NCBI GenBank assembly: GCA_007449985.2
Contig: VIIQ02000895.1
Location: 464,070 to 528,069, forward strand
Origin: Desmodesmus armatus
Lineage: Eukaryota; Chlorophyta; Chlorophyceae; Sphaeropleales; Scenedesmaceae
DNA length: 64,000 nt
Reading direction: 5' to 3'
Shown: piece by piece, positions 33,551-45,103 of the stretch
Numbering within the stretch: the first letter of the stretch is position 1
Layout of the letters: the number at the start of each line of letters is the position of its first letter
Position numbers and translations under genes: made by a program
The notes under the pieces: model-generated
What the model was told of the DNA's origin: nothing
Seen by the model: only the letters and a program-made list of their open reading frames with translations
Databases searched by the model: none

Positions 33551-35771
33551 TCCTCGGAGAAGGAGAATCCTTCGGAGAGCCTGTGGCCCGAGCAAAAGAG
33601 TGACAAAATGAGTAGTATTTGAGTAATTATTTGTGTAATACCGTTGCATTCGAAACGTGTTCGAAATGACAGCTATTGTGTACGCAGCAGTAGCTTTATT
33701 GTACGTCCATAGAGCGAACGCAATAGTCGTTGAGGAGGAATTGCGATCAGCAGTGTGGGCAGGCTGGATGCATGCAAGGTCGTAGCCTCGAGGCGATGGT
33801 AACCTGCCACGTCAAGATGCAGCTGCCTGAGCTGTCACCAACAACATCGACAACACCAACATCCCAGTCCGTGGTTGCAGCAGAACAGCAGCCTGCAAGG
33901 CAGGGGCCCCCCGCCAATGATCCTGCTGCTGCTTGCAGCAACAACAAGACCGGGCGGCAGTGGCGAACAACGAATCAGCATAGTCTTTGGTTGCAGCAGA
34001 ACAAAGGCCTGCAAGGCAGGGGGGCTGACTGCCCCCCTGAACTCCCCGCCACCAGCACTACTGCTGTGCTGCAGCTGTCTGTTGCACACAGATAATCCTG
34101 CTGCTGCTATCTGTTGCATTGACTCACACAAGCCTTGAAGGCAGGGGGGCTGACTGCCCCCCTGGACCCCCGCCACTAGCACTGCTGCCACTGCTGCTGC
34201 TGTGTCTCTTGCACACCAGGCAGGGGGGCTGACTGCCCCCCTGGACCCCCGCCCTCACCACAAACAAAGCCAATACTTGCAGCAATGCTTGCAGCAACAC
34301 TTGAATCTGGGAGGCAGGGGGGGCTGGCTGCACCCCTGGGCCCCCCGCTACCAGCACTGCTGTGCTGCTGCTGATGTGTCTGTTGCACAAAAGGCAGGGG
34401 GGCTGACTGCCCCCTGGACCCCCGCCCTGGACACGAGTGAAGCCATTGGTTTCATTGGTTTCACCAACACCTGAACTTGCAAGGCAAGGGGACTGACTGC
34501 CCCCCTGGGCCTCCGCCAATACTGCTGTGCTGTTGCTGTCAGCCTTGCATATGGCACAGTCTGGACCTGATAGGCTGTTGGTGGGGGGCACTGCCCCCTT
34601 GGCAAGGGGGCTAGCCCCCCTGCCTCACAGCATTTGGCTGCATCATTGCAGTGCACCAACACAGGAAAAGATTACGGGGGGCAAGGGGGGCGGAGCCCTC
34701 CTGGATCGATATTGTGCAGTGCAACGAAAAGAATGGTTTGCACTACACCTGCGATCGTGACAGTAAAACCGGGCTGCCTCACCCCTTCCTTCGACGGGGT
34801 TGCGGACGGAACGGGAGCCCCGTTTATAAAACGCTTTGTCATGTCCTCGGAGAAGGAGAATCCTTCGGAGAGCCTGTGGCCCGAGCAAATGAGTGACAAA
34901 ATGAGTAGTATTTGAGTAATTTTTGTGTAATACCGTTGCAGAAAACGAATTCGAAACGTGTTCGAAATGACAGCTATTGTGTACGCAGCAGTAGCTTTAT
35001 TGTACGTCCATAGGGCGAACGTAATAGTCGTTGAGGAGGAATTGCGATCAGCAGTGTGGGCAGGCTGGATGCATGCAAGGTCGTAGCCTCGATGGTAACC
35101 TGCCACGTGAAGATGCAGCTGCCTGAGCTGCCACCAACAACATCGACAACACCAACATCCCAGTCCGTGGTTGCAGCAGAACAGCAGCCTGCTTGGCAGG
35201 GGCCCCCCGCCAATGATCCTGCTGCTGCTTGCAGCAGCAACAAGACCGGGCGGCAGTGGCGAACAACGAATCAGCATAGTCTTTTGTTGCACCAGAACAA
35301 GAGCCTGCAAGGCAGGGGGCTGACTGCCCCCCTGGGCCCCCCGCCACCAGTACTGCTGCTGTGCTGCTGCTGTCTGTTGCACACAAGCCATGAAGGCAGG
35401 GGGGCTGACTGCCCCCCTGGACCCCCGCCACTAGCACTGCTGCCACTGCTGCTGCTGTGTCTCTTGCACACCAGGCAGGGGGGCTGACTGCCCCCCTGGA
35501 CCCCCGCCCTCACCACAAACAAAGCCAATGCTTGCAGCAACACTTGAATCTGGAAGGCAGGGGGGCTGGCTGCCCCGCTGGGCACCCTGCCACCAGCACT
35601 GCTGTGCTGCTGCTGATGTGTCTGTTGCACAAAAGGCAGGGCCCCTGGATTGATATTGTGCAGTGCAACAGAAAGATCGGTTTGCACTATGCCTGCGATC
35701 GTGACAAAACCGGGCTGCCTCACCCCCTTCCTTCGACGGGGTTGCGGACGGAACGGGAGCCCCGTTTTGAG
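33551..35771. repeat. Two tandem copies of a ~1.3-kb hairpin-rich repeat
   Basis: Copy A (33551–34853) and copy B (34854–35771) both open with TCCTCGGAGAAGGAGAATCC and share long near-identical stretches (the TTATTGTACGTCCATAG, GAGGAGGAATTGCGATCAGC and CCCAGTCCGTGGTTGCAGC regions). Both close with TCGACGGGGTTGCGGACGG. Copy B lacks about 290 bp of copy A, joined at AAAGGCAGGG. Within each copy a unit such as GGCAGGGGGGCTGACT plus GCCCCCCTGG recurs every 80–90 bp (near 34015, 34140, 34220, 34315, 34397 and 34483; in B near 35310, 35395, 35475 and 35557). Each unit can fold into a G6C/GC6 hairpin. No protein gene is credible here. Confidence 0.85.
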
Positions 35772-35977
35772 ACATGTGAAATGCGCTGAATTATTGCAGT
35801 TCCTCACCGTTGAATTTGAGTCAACATGACATCCCTCTGCAGCTGCGTTCAACGCAATGCCAACGCATTCAGAGCAAACTTACTTTGGGTACTTTAAGCC
35901 AAAAGTTTTCATTAGCTTTTTGGGAGCAGCCTGGACGAATTACTTCTGCAATTCTGACTAGATCAGCTGTGATCAGC

Positions 35978-38900
35978 ATGAACAAAGCTGTGTGGTGCAG
36001 CAGTGCGTTGATTGTCTTCTGTTTGTGTATCTTCTGGTCTTCAATTTCCAACCTCACTACTGAAGCAGGTGACTTATGCTGCATCAGGCCCTGTACTGGT
36101 GAAGCGCTGGGCCCCCGCATGCTGACACAGCAATGCCTGGGTAGCTGGCAGAACCAGGCGCCGGAGCGCAGATGGAGCTGCATAAGCAGAAGCCAGCACA
36201 CTCAAGATCCAACAGTGTAAACTTATGTGTGTTTACATTGCACAGGGCTAGAAAGCAGCAACAGCAGCAGCGGCAGCGACTTGCCCGAGGGCTGGAACTG
36301 GGCTCAGTATCACAGCCATGAGGAGGCCATCAAATTTTTGACTTGGGTCGCTCAAAAGCACAGCGCAGTGGCTGATTTACAGAGCATAGGGCACAGGTAG
36401 GTTGTGGGTGAGCTCAATAGCTGGTCAATGACCAGCCACACTTGCCTTGATCTGCGGTAGTTGCTTACCAAAGCAGTCACAACCAACAGTGGGTCTCATG
36501 TCATGCAGTTTTGAGGGTCGAGAGCTGCTGACAGTAAGGCTGTCTGGAAAGAGGTCGAAGAGCAACATGCGTCGGCCAATAACCAAGGTCAAGGTGCGAC
36601 TGTGGTGCAGCCTGTAATGCTAGACGTCAGTACCCTGCTGGAGCGTCAGTGTCAATGCCTCAGCCTGTCAATGCCGCAGCCGTCACGTCAAAACAGCATA
36701 TTGGCGCGCACCTGACCAGTAAAGGCCAAGCAGGGTGGCGTAGGTTGGAGTGCTGCTCCTCACGCTTATCACGGTCATCACCGTCTGCACTCGCTGGCCG
36801 TGTTGTCTGCATGCAGCTGGTGGGAGGGATCCATGGCAATGAGCAGGCCTGCCCTGAGCTGCTGTTGAGGCTGGTGCACCATCTGGCCAGTGGCTATGGC
36901 AGCAACTCGCGCATCACACGCCTGCTGGACAGCACGGATGTGTACATTCTGCCAGTCAGTGAGTTCACACCATGTGCAAGGCAGTTGGATGGGTGTTGAG
37001 AGGATGCTTTGCAAAGCGTACAGCTCTTGGTAGCAGCAAGACTCCTGCAAATGTGCTACAGCATGCACTCTCACCACGTGTTTGCTGAGGAGGCTGCCAT
37101 CACGACATGCCGGGTGCTGGGAGGTGTGACAGTCGTACCTTTGTAGCTTGCATTGTCACAGAAGGCAACCAGTGATTGCTGCTGTCTCAGAGGTTGCATG
37201 GACCTTGGGCCTGTTTGTGTTTGTCCAGTGAACCCGGATGGCCGTACAGCGGACACACGCGTGAATGCGGCAGGGAGGGACCTCAACAGGAACTTCCCTC
37301 TGGACCCTCTTCCCTTTGGTGAGTGATGCCGATGCTAGCAGTCCGGCAGGCTGCCATGGCTTCTCAAGTTGAACTTTACCCAGTGATGCGGCACCGGTGA
37401 GGGAACCTCTTGCTTGTCACTCCTGGCCGCCCTTTCACAAAACTTCAGGTGCAGTTGCTGGGCCGAACAACTTGCTGTTTTATCAGAAGGCGACTACAAT
37501 GCTGGGGGTGGCTTCTTGGTAGTGTGTTAGTAACATGTACTTGCACGCCGAGCACTTGGTTCACCCGTGATGTGCCTTGAGAGTGCAGAGACACCAGAGG
37601 CGCTCATCACCCAAGGTCGGCATGTGTCTTGTGTCACTTGCATTGTTGCAGATGCACCTGGCTTGCCATCTCCTGAAGACAGTGAAACAGTTCAAGCATG
37701 GCGCAAGGTGGGTGCTAAGAATGCCCTACGGAGAAGCACGGCTGCCAGTACTCATGCCCGCTTTCAACGTCTGCAATGGACTTCCATGTGCTTGCTTGGA
37801 CTGTAAACACACTTGACAGTGCCAAGCTGACGGTGAGCACTGGCACCTCATCAGCTGATTTTGCCACAACGCTATCCAGCCAATTGAGAAGTGCCAAAGG
37901 AACCTTTGTGTAAACAGCATTTCCTGGGTGCAAGCATCAGAGGAGCCGCACCCAAGCCGCAATTTGGGTGGTGAACCCCTGCTGCAGGTCGGTGCAGGCC
38001 CTCCGCAGCCCGAGGTTGCTGCAGTGATGGCCTGGAGCAAGCAGCACGACTTCCAGCTGTCTGCCAGCCTGCACCAAGGAGCGCTGGTTGCCAACTACCC
38101 CTTTGACAGCTGTGACACACAGGTATGCCCCGAGGGCTAGTCAGCATCTTTTCGTCAGGCCTGCAGGTTGATATCAACAACCGTGCTGACCTCCAAATGG
38201 CATGCAAACAGCAAGCTTGCCGCAAGCGTAAATGCCATGAGTGGGGTGGGCTTGTATCGGCAGCTAGGTGTGCTGAACAGTGTTGTTCTGCTGCCTCGGC
38301 TGTTGTGAGCAGGCCCGCATACGGTACTGCCCAAGCCTGGACGACCCGTTGCCCTTGTTCCTAGCCAGAGCATACGCTGTCAACCATCCAGCCATGCACC
38401 TCAACTCCAATGACACCACCAAGTTCGTGCAAGGCACGGTGCAGGGGGCGCAGTGGTACACACTGCTAGGAGGCATGCAGGTGAGGTGCTGCCTGTAAGA
38501 GGCACCTGAGGGCACAAGGAGGCATGTTGCGATGGCATCTGGGGTGCATCAATAGCAGGCATGCAGCACATGCCAGGTGCTGTCAAGGGAAGCCTGTCGC
38601 GGGAAGAAACAGTGCCGCGCCGCTGCGTGAGTGCATGCAACGGTATGGCATTTCTTTTCAAGCTGAAACCACCCTGGCATGTTATGTCCGTGCCTTGTTA
38701 TCCCAGGAAACGCATGCCTGCTTTGTGCTGCCTGGTGCAGGATTGGGTATATTGGGACCGCCGCAGCCTTGAGCTGACCTTGGAGCTCAACCCCATTATG
38801 AAGCCACCAGCAGAAGAGGTTGGAGGGATCATGTGGCAGCAGAATCTGCCTGCCCTCATGAGGTTTATGGAGCTGGTGAGGACCGATGGCGCGCATGCTC

Positions 38901-39893
38901 ATCCATGACACCTGAGCCATTGAGCGGTGCCAGATTGCTCCCACAACTGGTATCAGCAACACATGCATTTACATCATGAGATTATGGCAAGCAAGCTCTG
39001 CAGTACATGGCTGGTGCACGTGCGAAGTGGCCATATGATGTCTGGACGGTGCATGCATGCATACCGTGTCATGAAGCTGTGTTCCAGCGATACCTGCATA
39101 GCCTGTAGTGTCGGCAGTAAATGCCTGCTTTAGGTGATCGGGCACCTAACCACTGTCACTTGTCTGCATGTTGCAGGCTCACATGGGCCTTCACGCGCAG
39201 CTGCTGGATGCCCGCACCAGTCAACCTCTGCAGGTGGGTTGACGGTGTGATGGATACTGAGCCTGTCGGCTCGCCAACCCGGCGGGTGTGTACACACACT
39301 GTGGTACATGTATGCCATTTTGCCCATGGCTGCCTCCTAGCAGAGCTGACAAATGCCGTGCCACCTGCCACATGACCCATAGCTGGCTGCCATGTGAGCT
39401 AAACATGTCACAACAAGTAGTGTGTGTTTGCAAGCGCCTACTTTCTGGCAATAGGGGCGGAATGTAAGGATGCCGTGCGTGCTTGCAGGGCCATGTTGAG
39501 GTGCTGGCACCTTCCAGGTATCGGCCGCTGAATGTGACAGATGCTGGCGGCTACTTCTCTATGATGCTCGCCCCTGACACCGTCTACTGCCTGGCCATAC
39601 ACCCCCACGACCCAAAGAGCAGGCATACGTACAGACAGATCTATGTTGCCGTGCTGCACCTGGGTGGCTCTGCGGTGATGAAGGGAAAGGGCATGAAGGG
39701 CATCGCTGAGCGTGTTGTCTTTCATGCTGTGCGGCAATCTGAACCCTTGTTGAGCAGCACACGGCGGCTGCTGGAATTGCGTGCATCGAAGGGGGGTGCA
39801 CACCTTGGCGCCTTATTGAGTGGTGGTGATGTTGTTGCCGTGGGGCAGGCAGCACCGGACATGTGCTGGTTTGATGGGAGCAGCTTGGAGTGA
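35978..39893 (+). CDS. M14B zinc metallocarboxypeptidase (CPD/SOL1-like)
   Basis: Ten exons (35978–36068, 36246–36396, 36509–36593, 36817–36958, 37229–37318, 37941–38122, 38313–38480, 38741–38875, 39177–39233, 39489–39893) close in frame to 501 residues. An N-terminal hydrophobic segment ([18 protein letters not shown]) is a signal peptide or anchor. The catalytic domain shows [16 protein letters not shown], the zinc site GGIHGNE (about H115, E118), [14 protein letters not shown] (substrate-binding Asn-Arg near 176–177), [14 protein letters not shown] (third zinc ligand about H231), GGMQDWVYW, and the general base in LELTLELN (about E318). All key residues are present. A transthyretin-like domain (GHVEVL then [10 protein letters not shown]) follows, as in subfamily B. 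Such enzymes trim C-terminal Lys/Arg from secreted peptides; plant SOL1 processes CLE peptides. Its algal substrate is unknown. The intron between exons 5 and 6 is long and could hide an alternative exon. Confidence 0.85.
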
Positions 39894-39908
39894 AGCTTGC
39901 ACCATTGC

Positions 39909-39913
39909 TGTAA
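39909..39913 (+). terminator. TGTAA polyadenylation signal (candidate)
   Basis: TGTAA, the usual green-algal poly(A) motif, lies 16 bases after the carboxypeptidase stop codon. The untranslated region would be unusually short, so another site may be used. Confidence 0.3.
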
Positions 39914-40445
39914 TGTTCTGGGATGCAGCTGTTGACGCTGTGGCATGCTGTCAACATGCGTTCTTGGAATTTGTTCATGGCAGGCTGCCAGATCACTAGT
40001 GCCACGGTGTTGGTGCTTGTGGCCAGGTTTATGGAGGGCGTGACCAATACATAAGAGGAGGTGTCCTGGACACCGTGTCCAGCAGGTGCACACAGTGTAG
40101 GACAGTGGAGGATAATGTCACTCTTGTGGGTGATGCTCTATGATCTAAATGATGATCTAAATAAGTCTGCTGGAATGTTGCCCCTTCATGCCGTCGGGTG
40201 CAGAAGAAGAAGAAGCCCAAAACTGACAGGCTGTTGAATTTTCAACTTGAGCATGTAACATGCCTCACGCAAACCTCGCACACTGTAAATCAATTACATC
40301 TGCAGGCTTAGCAGACAATTTGGGTGGAATTTGGGTGGAGGTATACAGCTCAGGCAGATGTTGGATCAGCAGAGGCAGCAGATCTAGGTTCATAATCAGA
40401 TTGTAGGCTCCTCACAGCGTCGACAGGTGTCGTTTGTGACATTCA
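39914..40445. other. Intergenic
   Basis: About 530 bp between two genes in the same direction. It holds a short AAGAAGAAG run near 40204 and a nearby ATGATCTAAAT duplication (about 40140–40162). It is probably the promoter of the MED16-like gene. Confidence 0.4.
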
Positions 40446-43400
40446 ATGCGAGATGCAGACGCGTCCTCGTCGGCTGAGTTGCTCGCTGATGTACTGCTGG
40501 GCACAAGTGCTGCATCTACTGTAGCGTGGTGCCCTGTCAATGGCTTGCTGGCAGTTGGAGCCCGCCAGCATGCCAAGCTGGCCTGCGTGTACCTTATCAG
40601 TCCCTTCTGTGTGGAGCACAAGGTCTCACTGGCTGTGCCACTGCAAGGTAGGTGCATGCTTGGCAGCGCAAATGCAGGCTGGTTCTGGACTTCCTGGTGC
40701 GCTGCTCCTGGGTGCTGAGCCCTCACCGTCAGCCTGTGCTTGCGGCACTGTCTACTGTTACCTGCAGGTCCGGAAGATGACCTTGTGTGCGTGACATGGT
40801 CTCCTGCGGGCTGCAGGCGGGTGCTGCTGACAGCCACCAAGGCCGGTGCAGTGTCTGCATGGAGCCAGCAACCGCCAGTCCAGCAGCCAGACAACGGAGC
40901 CAGCAACAACCAGTCCAGCAGCCAAGATACAGACATGCCCAGCTCGGTCTTCACCATTGCCAACTGGTGGTGCCCCAGCGACACCAGCCAGTTCAGCCTC
41001 CAGCAGCCAACACCCACAGTAGCAGGGCAGCCGCAGCCGCTTGAATCCCAAGAGCACCTTCTGTCGCTGCAGTGGCTGCAGCCGCCTTCGTGCTGGCCCT
41101 ACAGCAACCGTGTCCTGCAGGAGCAGGACTTTCAAACGGGCTCTGTACCCAACATGTTCGCACCAGCAGCACCTCGCAGGCGGCCAGCCAGCAGCGCATC
41201 CGTGTCAACGAACAGCAGCACCAACCAAAATGCAGCGCAGCCCGAGAGCAGCATGTTTCACTGGGTGCAGCCGGGCACTCTTGCCTTTCTTGGTGTGCTG
41301 TCGTCAGGCAAGGCAGTTGTGGGCTGGGCGACGTGGGCTGCACAGGGCGAGCTGCGCTGGCACCTCGCGCCCAGCCTGGCGCTGCTGCCAAACCCCGCAG
41401 CAGGCAGCTCAGGGCAGCAGCAGCAGCAGGTGTGTGTGCTGGCAGCAGATATCACCCTCAGCCCGTCAGGCGTGCTGGTTGCGCTCGCCACCCAGCAGGA
41501 GCCTGACAGGGTGCAGGTGCTGGAGCTGCAAGGAAACCCCCTGCACCACCAGTGCCTCAGCGCAGCCCTGAGGAGCAGGCGGCCTGCACTGCAGGTGCAG
41601 GCGCTGGCAGCATGCGGCATGGCAGCAGGGGCGCCCTGCAGTGTGCTGGGCCTTTCATGGGACCCAGACAGCAGCGGGCAGCGGCTGGCAGTAATCACGG
41701 GCAGCTGCAGCACAGCTGACAGCATCACTGCAGGCAGCAGCAGCAGCCAGGGCGTAGTGACCCTACTGAACCTGGCAGAGCATCCGCAGCAGCAAGGGGC
41801 GGCGGCTGCAGGACAGTCCTACATGCTGGCGGCTGTGACTCGTGCGCATGTGCCACTTGCGCTGCAGCGGCAGCAATGTGTGTGGCTGCTGGACGGCCTC
41901 CTTGTGGGCAGCAGCTGCTGGATGCGCAGACGTTGGAACTGCTGCCTATCAGTCTACCCCAGCCTGCAGCACTGGGTTTCATGCAGGAGCAGGCCAGCAC
42001 CGGCCCTCAGCTGCAGGCCCTGACAGCTTCACCACACAAGGTGGCTGTAGCAGTTGTGTACCGTAGTGAGGCAGCCGCTGGCAATGGCAGCAGCTTTGGC
42101 AGCAACAGCAGCAGCCGCCTGGTGCTGTACAGCATACCGCCAATCAGCAAGCTGGCAGCTGGGGGTGCGGTGCTGCCAACTCTCGCTGGGCGCCTGGTGT
42201 GGTCGCTGCTGCTGCAGCGGCACAGCTGGGACTTGGTGCAGCACGTGGTGCATGCAGCGCGGCAACCTCAACCAGCAGGCAGCTCTGGCAGCGCAGCAGA
42301 AGTGGCCAATGGTCATGCGCAGCGCGTGGCGCAGGTGCTGTCTCTGGTCGACAGGAAGCTGTCAGCGCAGGCTGTGGAGGTGTACAGTATGTATGCGGTG
42401 CGCTGGGATGTGCTGAAGTACGCGCTGGTCTGCAGGACGCCTGGCTGTGAGGCTCAGGCCTTCAGCATCGACATGCGGCTGCGGCTGTTGGTGCCTGTGC
42501 TGGAGCTGCACCTGGCAAATGCTGCGCGCGAGGTGAGCTGATGGTGAAGACATGAGTTGCATCAAACAGGATGTGTACACCCACATGCATGTGTGCGGGG
42601 GGGGGGGGGGGTTGGCTGGAAGCACAGCACCTGTGCCTGAGCACATCTGGACTTCGTGAGGTGAGGAGGCAGCATGGTACACCAGGGCGCATAAGTGAAG
42701 GTTGTGGCAAAAATGCACACCATTATGCCTGCATACCTCACTGCATGGTGCCTCTAAACATGTTGTTCATCCAGCAACAGGACCATCACCTTGATGGGTG
42801 CCGACACATCACTCAAGCTGAGCCCGGCTTTTTGTCTGTCTGTCTTCACGTGTGCACAGGAGGAGGTGCGTCAGGCACCCAGCCTCCTGCAGGTGTCATC
42901 CAGTCAGCAAGCCTCATCGGCAGCACAGGGCTCCTCCCAGGTGGTGCAGCCGCAGGCCCCCTCCAGCAGCAGCATCGCACTGGCTGAGTATGCCATGGAG
43001 CTGGTGGAGTTTGAGGTGGTCTGTGTCAACACCTGGCTGCACAGGCGGGTGGCTGCAGCGGCCAGCACAGCCAGTACTGGAGGGGACGGTGCTGCCGCAG
43101 CTGCTGCTGCGGCTGCATCTGTCAAGGCAGTGCCCTGCATCCGCTTCATGTTGGATTTCAAATCCAACACCAAGCTGGCAGCAGCAGGGGGCCGGGCGGC
43201 AGAGCTGGTGAGCAGATACTGCAGCCGGCACACTGAGCATCCCTAGCCAAGCGTGCTGCATGAAAACTGACCGTATTCATGGACCCAGACATTCATAGTA
43301 TGTAAAATACAGAGCATTGCTACTTCCTGACTTTCAAAGTATGTGTTGAGAACGACTGGACGTGTTGTCTTCTGGCAGCAGAGAGTGTGCATGTCCCATG

Positions 43401-44765
43401 ACTTTCCATTTCCTGGAGGGGCTGAGTGCAGGTTGTGCTGTGGTGTGCTGCTGCTGCAGGCCAAGCTGGGCAGGTCTGTCGCGTCTGCCCGAGTGTACAG
43501 CCTGTGGAAGCTGCTGCACAAGCCTTTTGACGGCAGGACGGAGACGCCGCAGAACTGGGAGGACCTGCTCATGGGTGGGTGGTACCCGCGTGCTGGCATG
43601 TGCTGACTTTTTTGGGGAGGTTACAAGTGGATACTTTCACTGCTGGGCGGCACTCTCCACACTAATGGTGGCGCTCGATACCACCTGTCACAGTCAGGTG
43701 TTTGCAGTGATGGGAGACCACTAGCCACATAATGGGCAGGGGTCCATCCTGTACAATGCTGCGGTATGTCAGACAACAGCTGGCATCTTGGGCCGGCTTT
43801 GGGGGTTGTATCAGTCAACCCCTCTGCCAAGGTTGTGCCTTGCAGTCAAGAACAGCTGAGGTCTGCTCTGCTGCTTGCACCTGACATTGTGGGCTGCCTG
43901 CCGCTTGCTGCCCCTGCAGAGGTGGTACCTGGCCCCTTTGAGCTGCACACGTTGGTTCAGCCCCGTGCCTTCCCCAGCAGCCTCTTCAACCTGAGGCTGC
44001 CGCCTGAGCAGGTCCTGCGGCACCTGCAGACAACAGCAGAGTGGCAGCAGGTGCCGGTGCTGACGGACGCAGACATCACAGCAAGGGCCACACGGCTGGG
44101 ACTGCTGCCAGCAAACACGTTCGTGGCCAAAGGTGGGCATCGCAGTGGGCACTTGGGTTTGGTGGAGCACTCGGTGCTTGGGGGTTCTCACAAGGAATAT
44201 GTCGAATGAGGTTGGCACTGCTGTCCGACTACAGCACCTGAAGCAACATCGCGCCCTCCCCCTGCTGACCGTCTCGCAACCCGTCTGTTGCTTGCTCTGC
44301 CATGCAGCCAACTATGCGCAGGAGGCCCACTTGCACCTGTCATTCAGGAATCGACTGCCTCTGGAGGTCCTACTGGGCACAGCAGCCCCCTCAGCAGGAG
44401 ATGCCACTACCCCATTGGACAGCATAAGTAGCAAGCGGGGCCTGGCCCTGCCACTAACACCGCAGGCTGCAGCAAAGCGGCGACGGTGGGAGCAGCAGAT
44501 CCAGGATGCCATGGGCTCTACCAGCTGTGCAGCATGTGTGGGCAGCAGTGAGCTCATTGATCTAGTCAACATGGGCTGGGCTAGCCCCACGGTGCTGGCG
44601 CTGCAGAGTGTGGATGGGTCAGTGCTGGCAAGGGAGGTGCTGGTAGATGCAGTGACAGCAGGGGACGCCAGGCCAGCACGCAGGCCTGCAACCGGCATCA
44701 CCAACAACTGGGCGTACACCTGCCCCATCACGGGGGAGGCATGGCTGCTGGGGCCCTCTGCTTAG
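40446..44765 (+). CDS. MED16: Mediator subunit 16 (MED16)-like protein, with an apparent 1-base frameshift
   Basis: Six exons: 40446–40647, 40768–42532, 42860–43207, 43460–43578, 43846–44132 and 44308–44765. Apart from one break the phases agree and give about 1059 residues. The N-terminal half is WD40-like: STVAWCPVNGLLAVGA, DDLVCVTWSPAGCRRVLL. Later, SSGKAVVGWATW followed by a Trp-containing strand and AADITLSPSGVLVALAT resembles the plant MED16/SFR6 segment SGKVQLHWSQW … AADAIITDSGA. The C-terminus ends with a Trp/Cys-rich motif (NNWAYTCPITGEAWLL), as MED16 proteins do. MED16 sits in the Mediator tail and relays activators to RNA polymerase II. Near 41906 (GGG run) the frame shifts: LLDGLLVG continues as QQLLDAQTLELLP only if one base is added. 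As read, translation would stop at 42021. An undercalled G is the likeliest explanation. Confidence 0.55.
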
Positions 44766-44816
44766 GGCAGTGGGTCTGTAAGGGAGTGATTTGTTGATAC
44801 TGTGTTACCATGCCCT

Positions 44817-44821
44817 TGTAA
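44817..44821 (+). terminator. TGTAA polyadenylation signal (candidate)
   Basis: TGTAA 52 bases after the MED16-like stop; a second copy lies at 44777–44781. This matches the algal consensus and spacing. Confidence 0.35.
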
Positions 44822-45103
44822 AGTCACTGTGGTGTCTGATCACAACTCATCGGCAAAACCCCGCCCGGCCCATGAACCCTGGTGGTGGTGTCATTCACAA
44901 TGTCACACATGGCATTGACCTCCTTTGAATAATACACAGTGTACCTTCATTCTTCGCTTCAGCAAGGTGTGTGTTGTGCAGCTGACACTGACAGATCATT
45001 GCCCTCCCCCGGATGTCCTCTCTCTGCTGCTGACTTGCCAAATCTTTCCCCAGCACACTTCCCTTCCTCCAGCCTGTCAGTCCGATCGTCAGTTCAAGGC
45101 ATC

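Noticed and set aside
34672..35391. 239-residue minus-strand frame across the hairpin repeat
   Set aside because: Its peptide is the translation of duplicated G/C hairpins and breaks in the sister copy, so there is no sign of protein selection.
33551..35771. CRISPR-like array, because of the ~85-bp regular modules
   Set aside because: The spacers are not unique, the modules vary in length, and the window is eukaryotic. These are hairpin satellites.
41879..41912. A 34-nt intron to restore the MED16-like frame
   Set aside because: It is below any plausible intron length. A single missing base explains the data better.
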